A stretch of 26,872 bases of DNA, taken from the NCBI GenBank assembly GCA_937952285.1, contig CALFZE010000042.1:1-26872 (forward strand), in the 5' to 3' direction. This DNA comes from UBA2428 sp002343545 (lineage in GTDB: Bacteria; Bdellovibrionota; UBA2428). Of this stretch, positions 21,616 through 26,872 are shown piece after piece. The position numbers and the translations under genes were made by a program. How positions within the stretch are numbered: position 1 is the first letter of the stretch; the number at the start of each line of letters is the position of its first letter. The notes under the pieces are model-generated. The model made no database searches. It saw nothing but the letters and a program-made list of their open reading frames with translations, and was not told the origin of the DNA.

Positions 21616-22068
21616 ATGAAACGACATTTTTCTAACGCTTTTCTCGGCGGCCTTCTGACGCTTTTGGCGCTCCCGATGGGCGTGGCCGCGGCGCAAGGTG
21701 CGCCTAAGGTTTCGGATTCGCAGGCCAAGGAGATCGGCGATCAATTCGAGGCACTGATGTTGCAACGTGTGTACGAGGAGATGGAGCGTTCGCAGCGCCT
21801 CTTGAACGCGGGCGACGACAATCCCTTTGCGCCTTCGAACGCGGAGATGATCTTTCGTTCGATGCTGACTTCGGAGCTGCAAAAGGGACTCGCGCGCAAC
21901 CGTCCCCTCGGCGTGGGCCGACTCGTTGAGCGACAGCTCAAAGGAGAAGGTGGTATCGGCTCCCACGCTTTGGTAGAATCGAAGTTAGGAAGCCCAGGAC
22001 GGGCGACCGAGCCCCAAGGGGCGCACCAGGAGGGTGAAGAGCATGGACGTCACGAAGATCCGAAGTGA
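21616..22068 (+). CDS. flgJ: FlgJ-like rod-binding protein with signal peptide
   Basis: 150 residues. Residues ~35-110 match the FlgJ N-terminal rod-binding domain (IGDQFEALMLQRVYEEMERS, PFAPSNAEMIFRSMLTSELQKGLA, LGVGRLVERQLKG), which caps and guides rod assembly. The muramidase domain of enterobacterial FlgJ is missing, as in many other lineages. Unusually, residues 1-26 (MKRHFSNAF, then LGGLLTLLALPMGVAAA) look like a Sec signal peptide, whereas classical FlgJ goes through the flagellar export gate. The open frame reaches back to 21355, but that part lies in the structured leader and is not credible. The ATG at 21616 has no Shine-Dalgarno. The last ~40 residues (Gly/Glu/His-rich) overlap the flgM leader and the first 26 nt of flgM. 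Confidence 0.75.
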   Translation: MKRHFSNAFLGGLLTLLALPMGVAAAQGAPKVSDSQAKEIGDQFEALMLQRVYEEMERSQRLLNAGDDNPFAPSNAEMIFRSMLTSELQKGLARNRPLGVGRLVERQLKGEGGIGSHALVESKLGSPGRATEPQGAHQEGEEHGRHEDPK

Positions 22069-22381
22069 CAAAGCCGCCGAGATTGCCGCGGGACAATCCG
22101 CGAAGTCGCAGAAGGCCCAAGGCCGTGCCCCCCTTGGGACGGACAAGGCCGAAACGACGATCCGCCCGGGATCGACGCCCGAACGCGTGAACATCTCGTC
22201 GGAAGCCTCGCTGCTCGCGGAAGGTCTCAAGGTCGCGAACGAGGCCCCGGACGTGCGCACGGATCGCGTCGCGGCGCTCAAGGCCCAAATCAAGAACGGT
22301 ACCTACAAGGTCGACGCGAAGGCCGTCGCCGACAAGATGCTCGAGGCCAACGCCGAGGAAGCCAAGGCGGGCCGCGCTTAA
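22043..22381 (+). CDS. flgM: Anti-sigma28 factor FlgM
   Basis: 112 residues. The C-terminal half has the FlgM pattern: VNISSEASLLAEGLKVA, then VRTDRVAALKAQIKNGTYKVDAKAVADKMLE, which binds and blocks FliA (sigma28) until the hook is finished and FlgM is exported. The N-terminal half is disordered (Lys/Ala/Gln-rich), as is normal for FlgM. ATG 22043 is chosen over GTG 22034 because AGGAGGG (22028-22034) is 8 nt upstream of it; the GTG would overlap that site. The start lies inside the 3' end of flgJ (26-nt overlap). The next gene is separated by a 157-nt region filled by the compound repeat. Confidence 0.85.
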   Translation: MDVTKIRSDKAAEIAAGQSAKSQKAQGRAPLGTDKAETTIRPGSTPERVNISSEASLLAEGLKVANEAPDVRTDRVAALKAQIKNGTYKVDAKAVADKMLEANAEEAKAGRA

Positions 22382-22420
22382 GAGTCGAGTGAGGTTGGGC
22401 GAGAGCCCGGGAGGGAGCCT

Positions 22421-22510
22421 ATCCGGATAACCCCCGGACAAGGCCGCAGGGAGCGAAGTGTACTCCCTGTACTCGAGCGACCGAGAACGCCGTCCGGGGG
22501 TTATCCGGAT
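22421..22510. repeat. Compound inverted repeat, copy 3
   Basis: Perfect 19-bp outer arms: ATCCGGATAACCCCCGGAC (22421-22439) and its complement (22492-22510). Between them is the core AAGGCCGCAGGGAGCGA (22440-22456), an inner hairpin GTAC-TCCCT-GTAC (22460-22472) and the second core GAGCGACCGAGAACGCCG (22475-22492). The core halves are identical to copy 2 at 9045-9152. It lies between flgM and flgN and could terminate, attenuate or stabilise the mRNA there. Confidence 0.8.
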
Positions 22511-22538
22511 TGGATCTGAGTCTTCGGGGGAGGGCTTC

Positions 22539-23081
22539 GTGATCGAAAGAATTCAGGCTCTCGCGCTCATCCTGGACCGCATGAACGTGCTTTACGAGCG
22601 CGCGCTCGCGCTGCTCGAGCGCGAGCGCGGCGCGCTCGTTCGCCTCGATTACGAAGAGCTCTTCCGACTCATCCGCGAGAAGGACGAAGTCCTCGGCGCC
22701 ATCCGCGGGCTCGACCGCGATCGCCTGCGCCACCAGGACGTCTTCGCCGTCGTGATGAACCACGATCCCGACACGATCACGCTCCGCACGATCGGCGAGG
22801 CGCTCATCGAGCAGGGCGACGAAGCCAGCGGCGTGCGGCTCCTCGAGCTGCGCGACCGCATGGCGCGCACGATGGACCACCTGCGCGACCGCATCGAGCT
22901 CAACGGCCGCTTCATCGAGGCCTCGGTCATGAACCTGCAGGGCATCGCCACGAACCTCGTGAACGCCTACACGGGCAAGGCTCCCAAGACGTCCAAGAAG
23001 GGCGGGGGCGTCTACAACGACAAGAAGCGCTACGAAGACGACCAGAAGGGTCGCGGCGCGCTCGTGGAGCGTCGCCTATGA
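22539..23081 (+). CDS. flgN: FlgN-like flagellar export chaperone
   Basis: A 180-residue, highly helical protein consistent with the FlgN family, which holds FlgK and FlgL for export. The N-terminal helices (IQALALILDRMNVLYERALALLERERGALVRLDYEELFRLIREKDEVLGAIRGL) form the family's coiled-coil hairpin. A Lys/Gly-rich tail follows about residue 148. The identification rests on helix pattern plus its place between flgM and flgK. The open frame extends to 22458 inside the compound repeat; GTG 22539 is preferred because GGGGGAGGG lies about 6 nt upstream and the helix starts there. Its stop overlaps the flgK start by 4 nt (ATGA). Confidence 0.75.
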   Translation: MIERIQALALILDRMNVLYERALALLERERGALVRLDYEELFRLIREKDEVLGAIRGLDRDRLRHQDVFAVVMNHDPDTITLRTIGEALIEQGDEASGVRLLELRDRMARTMDHLRDRIELNGRFIEASVMNLQGIATNLVNAYTGKAPKTSKKGGGVYNDKKRYEDDQKGRGALVERRL

Positions 23082-24499
23082 GCATCAACAACCTCATGAA
23101 CCAGGGGCGCACGGCGCTCTCGGTGAACCAGATGGCGCTCTCCACGACGTCGCACAACGTCGCGAACGCCAACACGAAGGGGTACTCGCGCCAACGGGTC
23201 GAGCTCGCGGCGAACTCGCCGATGGGACTCGGGCGCCACCAGATCGGCACGGGCGTCAAGCTCGAGGCCGTGCAGCGCACCCACTCCGAGTTCGTGAACC
23301 GCCGTCTCGAGGAAGAAAGCACGAACCTCGGACGCTTCGAGGGCGGCGCCGAGGTCATGGGTCAGCTCGAGATGATCTTCGCCAACGACGGCGACAGCGG
23401 CCTTTCCAAGACCGTTTCGCAGTTCTTCAACGATCTGCGGACGCTTTCGACTCAACCGGAATCGCAACCCCTGCGCGCGGCGGTCCGCGAAAGCGCGAAC
23501 GCCGTGACCTCGCGCTTCCGTTCGCTTTCCCAGGGCCTCGCGTCGGTCGTGAGCGACCTCGACCGCCGGGTCGAAGGCTCGGTCGACCAACTGAACTTCA
23601 TCACGGGCAAGATCCAGCAGCTCAACCAGCGCATCGTCGAAGTCGAGCTCAAGGGATCGGGCGCCACGGCGAACGACGAACGCGACGCGCGCGACATGGC
23701 CATCCAGGAACTCGCGAAGATCGTGCCCGTGCAGGTGACCCAGGTCGAGAACGGCCTCGTCAACATCAGCTCGAGCCGCATCGGCGTGCTCGTGAACGGC
23801 GCCGACCGCGTCGAGCTCATGGCCGAACGCTCGCCCGACGGGGTGAACCCCGGCTCGGTGCGCGTCTTCACCGCCGACTCGAACGGCCGGCGCGTGAAGG
23901 ACGTCACGGACTCGCTGGAGTCGGGCCAGCTCGGTAGCTACATCCACATCCGCGACCGCGTGACGCCCGACTACCGCGACCGCGTCGATACGCTCGCGAG
24001 CCGCCTCGCGACGAACGTGAACGACATCCACCGCAGCGCCTACAGCGCGGACGGCAAACAGGGCGTCTCGTTCTTTCGCGACACGGGCGAGGGGCACACG
24101 GCCGCGACGCTCGAGCTCTCGGAGGCGGTGACTTCGGATCTCGGCGCGATCGCGACGGGTTTCCAGGCGCTCGCGCCCGGTGATAACCGCGCGCTGCTGC
24201 AGATGGCCGACCTCCAGGACGCCAAGCTCTTCGACGGGGGCAAGGCGAACTTCGTCGACTTCACGGCCAGCATCGTCGGCCAGGTCGGCGCCGAAGTGAA
24301 ATCGATGAACGACAGCTTCGAGGTGCAGCGCGGCCTCATGGACCAGCTCGGTAACATGCGCGAGCAGGTCGCCGGCGTCTCGCTCGACGAAGAAGCCCTC
24401 AACATGATCAAGTTCCAGAAGGCCTTCGACGCGAGCGCGAAAATGATCCAGACGGCGGACCAGATGTTGGACACCGTGCTGAACCTGAAGAGGTTTTAG
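23078..24499 (+). CDS. flgK: Flagellar hook-associated protein 1 (FlgK)
   Basis: First hook-filament junction protein, 473 residues, within the family range. The N-terminus MSINNLMNQGRTALSVNQMALSTTSHNVANANTKGYSRQRVELA is textbook FlgK. The central part (GLSKTVSQFFNDLRTLSTQPESQPLRAAVRESANAVTSRFR) is also typical. The C-terminal coil (GVSLDEEALNMIKFQKAFDASAKMIQTADQMLDTVLNL) ends the axial fold. It is exported by the flagellar type III system, probably with the FlgN-like protein encoded just upstream (4-nt overlap). Confidence 0.96.
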   Translation: MSINNLMNQGRTALSVNQMALSTTSHNVANANTKGYSRQRVELAANSPMGLGRHQIGTGVKLEAVQRTHSEFVNRRLEEESTNLGRFEGGAEVMGQLEMIFANDGDSGLSKTVSQFFNDLRTLSTQPESQPLRAAVRESANAVTSRFRSLSQGLASVVSDLDRRVEGSVDQLNFITGKIQQLNQRIVEVELKGSGATANDERDARDMAIQELAKIVPVQVTQVENGLVNISSSRIGVLVNGADRVELMAERSPDGVNPGSVRVFTADSNGRRVKDVTDSLESGQLGSYIHIRDRVTPDYRDRVDTLASRLATNVNDIHRSAYSADGKQGVSFFRDTGEGHTAATLELSEAVTSDLGAIATGFQALAPGDNRALLQMADLQDAKLFDGGKANFVDFTASIVGQVGAEVKSMNDSFEVQRGLMDQLGNMREQVAGVSLDEEALNMIKFQKAFDASAKMIQTADQMLDTVLNLKRF

Positions 24500-24501
24500 G
24501 C

Positions 24502-25554
24502 ATGGCGAACCGGGTGACCGAATCTTTGCTGTACGCCCAGAGCCAGGAGTCCATGGCGCGGACGCGCTCGAAGATGATCAAGACGCAGGAAGAAGCCATT
24601 ACGGGTCGCAAAGCCTCGCGCCCTTCCGACGACCCCGTCGGGCAGACGCGCGCCATGACCCTGCGGACTTCCGGCGACCGCATCGAGCAGGTCTCGCAGA
24701 ACCTCGAGCTCGCGAACAGCTACATGAACATGACCGACGCCTCGCTCGGCGAGCTGAGCGACGTGCTCGGCCGCGCGAAGGAGCTTGCGATCCAGATGAG
24801 CTCCTCGACCAACGCGTCGCCCGACGCGCAGGGGTCGACGCAGAAGGAAATCGAGCAGCTCGTCCTGCGCGTCGTGCAGATCGGCAACACGCGTCTGGGC
24901 GACCGCTACATCTTCGGCGGCTACCAGACGACGCGCGCGCCCTTCGACGAGGACGGCAACTACTTCGGCGACGAAGGCACTATCGACCTCGAGGTCGACC
25001 AAGGGCAGCGCATCGGCATCAACGTGCCCGGGCTCCTGCCTTTCTTCGGGATCGGCGAGGTGGGGGCGGAGCGCCGCGCCCTGCGCGAGGATCCGGCGCG
25101 CCAAGGCGAGCCCACGGTTTCGGGCGAGCTGCGGGCGCCAGCTTCGGTCGTCGCCGAAGCCAAGGGTGTCGATCCGGTCGAGGATCCCGAGAGTTTCGCC
25201 AAGATCCAGCAGCAGTCGGGCGTGAACATCTTCGGCGTGCTCAAGGACCTGCGCGACGGGCTGCAGAACGGACAACTCAAGGCCATTCAAAAAACGCTGG
25301 ACGGCATCGACGACGCCGCGAAGCAGGTCATCTCGGCGCGCTCCCTCGTGGGCGCCCGGCAGAACAGCCTGCGGGCCGGAATGGCTTCGCTCGAAAACGC
25401 CAGGGTCGCGAACTCGGAACTGAGGTCCGCGGCGGAAGACGCGGATTCCATCAAGGTTTTCTCGGACCTCGCGCGGCACGAGAACACTTTGAAGACCTCG
25501 CTGGAGACGAACAAGCGCATTCTTTCGAAGTCCCTCATGGACTTCCTGGAATAG
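24502..25554 (+). CDS. flgL: Flagellar hook-associated protein 3 (FlgL)
   Basis: Second hook-filament junction protein, 350 residues, a little longer than the usual ~300-320. Flagellin-family ends are clear: N-terminal MANRVTESLLYAQSQESMARTRSKMIKTQEEAITGRKASRPSDDP and VLGRAKELAIQMSS, then LGDRYIFGGYQTTRAPFDEDGNY. The C-terminal coil is RSLVGARQNSLRAGMASLENARVANSELRS. It starts 2 nt after the flgK stop. It is the last gene of the tight flg run; a 76-nt gap follows. csrA and fliW, which often follow flgL, are not the next genes here. Confidence 0.93.
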   Translation: MANRVTESLLYAQSQESMARTRSKMIKTQEEAITGRKASRPSDDPVGQTRAMTLRTSGDRIEQVSQNLELANSYMNMTDASLGELSDVLGRAKELAIQMSSSTNASPDAQGSTQKEIEQLVLRVVQIGNTRLGDRYIFGGYQTTRAPFDEDGNYFGDEGTIDLEVDQGQRIGINVPGLLPFFGIGEVGAERRALREDPARQGEPTVSGELRAPASVVAEAKGVDPVEDPESFAKIQQQSGVNIFGVLKDLRDGLQNGQLKAIQKTLDGIDDAAKQVISARSLVGARQNSLRAGMASLENARVANSELRSAAEDADSIKVFSDLARHENTLKTSLETNKRILSKSLMDFLE

Positions 25555-25590
25555 CGCGAAACGCTTTTGGCGGGGCGTCGCTACCTTGCG

Positions 25591-25618
25591 TTAAGTTATT
25601 GAACGTGCGACGATAGTT
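25591..25618 (+). promoter_or_regulatory. Weak flagellar sigma28-like promoter candidate
   Basis: TTAAG (25591-25595) and GACGATAG (25609-25616) resemble the sigma28 elements TAAAG and GCCGATAA, but the spacing is about 2 nt short. It is the only promoter-like signal in the gap before the MinD/FlhG-like gene. Confidence 0.2.
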
Positions 25619-25630
25619 TCGGGGGCAAGG

Positions 25631-26746
25631 ATGTTAGAGAGACCTCTCGAGTCTAATCTTCTCGAGACGCGACTCGGTACGGGAACGGAACCTGGTTCCG
25701 TGGCCGTCCGTGAAGCGGCGAGTTTCCAGGCGCAGGTGGTTCAGGGAACCCTTGCGGCCGTGGCCGTCGCGACGTCGCTCGAGGACGAAATCGAATCAAG
25801 GATCGCGACGGGGCTGACCCCCGTCGCTCGCGAAGCGCCGCGGGCCCGGGTTTGGGCCGTCGGCGGCGGCAAGGGTGGGGTGGGCAAGAGCCTCATCTCG
25901 GCCAACTTCGCTTTGTCGCTCGCTCGGCGCGGGAAGAAAGTGCTCGCGGTCGATCTCGATCTCGGGGGCGCGAACCTTCATACGTGCCTGGGGATCGAGC
26001 CGCCGAAGCGGGGGCTTGGCGATTGGGCGACGGGTCGCGTGACCGAGGTCGAAGAGCTCTTCGTGAACTCGGAACCGGGGCTTCGCATCCTGAGCGGATC
26101 GAACGACGCGCTCACGGTCATCCATCGCATGGAAGGCCGCCGCGACGAGTTCTGGGAGTCGCTCCGCCGCCTCGAAGCCGACGAGATCATCCTGGATCTC
26201 GGCGCCGGCACCTCGGACTTCACGATCGACTTCTTCAATCGCGCCGACGAAGGGATTGTCTCGATCCTGCCGGAGCCGACGAGCGTCGAAAACGCGTACC
26301 GCTTCGTGCGCGCCGTCATCTTCCGTCGTTTGCGCAACGCCGAAGTCCCGCCCGGCATCCGCGAGGTCGTGGACGCGGCGACGGATCAGAAGAACATCCT
26401 CGGCATCAAGACGCCGATGGAGCTCCTCGCCGTCGTCGAGCGCCTGGACGCCGTCGCGGCGCAGGACCTCCGCGCGCGGCTCGAAGAGATCCACTTGAAC
26501 GTCGTCATGAACCAAGTCCGTTCGCCGATCGACATCGACGTCGGCCGTGCAATTTGCAGTGTTTGCAAACGATACTTCGGACTCGACGTGAACTACGCCG
26601 GTTACCTCGACTACGACAACACGGTTTGGAAAGCGATCCGAGAGAAGAAGCCCGTCGTGCGCGATTTCCCGCATTCGATCCTCGCGAACCGGCTCGACCG
26701 CTTGGCGCGCACCCTGCTCGGTGAGCAGAAAGGACTCTTCCCATGA
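25631..26746 (+). CDS. MinD/ParA-family ATPase, FlhG-like
   Basis: A 371-residue SIMIBI ATPase. The deviant Walker A is VGGGKGGVGKSLIS (residues 77-90; signature Lys81, catalytic Lys86). The switch I-like motif is VDLDLGGANLHTCLG (Asp108, Asp110), and EIILDLGAGTSDFTIDFF is the Walker B region. Its position after flgL and its MinD2/FlhG-like pattern suggest a role in flagellar number or placement, or in cell-pole organisation. The ~70-residue N-terminal extension lacks the DQAxxLR motif by which FlhG activates FlhF, so the exact role is open. A CSVCKRYFG element near residue 314 is an unusual cysteine pair. The extension begins at ATG 25631; a later start is possible. The end overlaps the J-domain gene by 4 nt (ATGA). 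Confidence 0.8.
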   Translation: MLERPLESNLLETRLGTGTEPGSVAVREAASFQAQVVQGTLAAVAVATSLEDEIESRIATGLTPVAREAPRARVWAVGGGKGGVGKSLISANFALSLARRGKKVLAVDLDLGGANLHTCLGIEPPKRGLGDWATGRVTEVEELFVNSEPGLRILSGSNDALTVIHRMEGRRDEFWESLRRLEADEIILDLGAGTSDFTIDFFNRADEGIVSILPEPTSVENAYRFVRAVIFRRLRNAEVPPGIREVVDAATDQKNILGIKTPMELLAVVERLDAVAAQDLRARLEEIHLNVVMNQVRSPIDIDVGRAICSVCKRYFGLDVNYAGYLDYDNTVWKAIREKKPVVRDFPHSILANRLDRLARTLLGEQKGLFP

Positions 26747-26872
26747 GCCGCGAAGCGACCTCGGTCCACAAGCCCAACCTCTACCTTCTCCTCGATATCG
26801 CGCCGGGCGCGAGCCACAACGAGATTTTGCACGCCTACGCGCGCGCCAAGATGACCTACGGCAGCGGCTCCC
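26743..26872 (+). CDS. J-domain protein, N-terminal part (cut by window edge)
   Basis: The first 43 codons are visible. NLYLLLDIAPGASHNEILHAYARAKMTYGSGS matches helix I and helix II of a DnaJ-type J domain (compare YxxLGxxxxASxxEIxxAYR). The HPD tripeptide would lie beyond the window. Single J domains fused to other segments next to MinD-like ATPases are known in delta-type genomes. The ATG overlaps the ATPase stop (ATGA), so the two products are probably made together. Confidence 0.65.
   Translation, partial: MSREATSVHKPNLYLLLDIAPGASHNEILHAYARAKMTYGSGS

Noticed and set aside
25562..25580. Sigma54 site (TTTTGGCGG...GCT) before the MinD-like gene
   Set aside because: GG to GC spacing is 9 nt rather than 10 and flanking bases do not match the consensus.
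1..26872. CRISPR array, rRNA or tRNA genes
   Set aside because: No evenly spaced direct repeats with unique spacers, and no tRNA or rRNA signature sequences were found on either strand by eye.

Overview
The window is about 27 kb of GC-rich, densely packed bacterial DNA. It fits a flagellated, diderm, Bdellovibrionota/Myxococcota-like ('deltaproteobacterial') lineage. This is inferred from the split GcvPA/GcvPB glycine dehydrogenase, LptF-type permease and outer-membrane barrel genes, P- and L-ring genes (flgH, flgI), a sigma54-type promoter in front of the flagellar operon, and a MinD/FlhG-like ATPase coupled to a J-domain gene. No rRNA, tRNA, CRISPR array or transposase was found.

Layout. 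1-197: an orphan fragment resembling release factor 3 (prfC, minus strand) that stops abruptly at a G-run-rich junction. 349-1446: secreted FecR-domain protein. 1526-5911: glycine cleavage operon gcvT-gcvH-gcvPA-gcvPB. 5912-6127: convergent intergenic region with a compound inverted repeat and an array of mini-hairpins. 6128-8943 (minus): two exported proteins, one carrying a TOPRIM-like/DUF3854 module behind a signal peptide. 9045-9152: a second compound inverted repeat. 9153-10851 (minus): DEDDh exonuclease and a bicupin. 10940-12421: ArnT/PMT-type glycosyltransferase. 12423-13565 (minus): LptF/G permease. 13726-15467: outer-membrane barrel and a zinc-peptidase lipoprotein. 15481-16652 (minus): folD and a small membrane protein. 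16778-25554: flgF, flgG, flgA, flgH, flgI, flgJ-like, flgM, flgN-like, flgK, flgL. 25631-26872: MinD/FlhG-like ATPase and the start of a J-domain protein, cut by the window edge.

How the genes work together. The Gcv proteins cleave glycine and load one-carbon units on tetrahydrofolate, which FolD interconverts. The flg genes encode the distal rod (FlgF, FlgG), the P and L rings with their chaperone (FlgI, FlgH, FlgA), a rod-cap-like protein (FlgJ), the anti-sigma28 factor and export chaperone (FlgM, FlgN), and the hook-filament junction (FlgK, FlgL). They read as one translationally coupled unit, interrupted by a low-GC structured leader with a terminator before flgJ and a compound inverted repeat before flgN.

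Most interesting signals: (i) the structured leader upstream of flgJ, with two AGGAU-loop hairpins, an embedded 42-codon ORF and an intrinsic terminator; (ii) a dispersed repeat family with a conserved core, a variable inner hairpin and copy-specific but self-complementary outer arms; (iii) the exported TOPRIM-like protein; (iv) -10-like hexamers only 6-8 nt before several start codons, plus a sigma54 site about 2 nt from the flgF ATG, suggesting frequent leaderless transcription.
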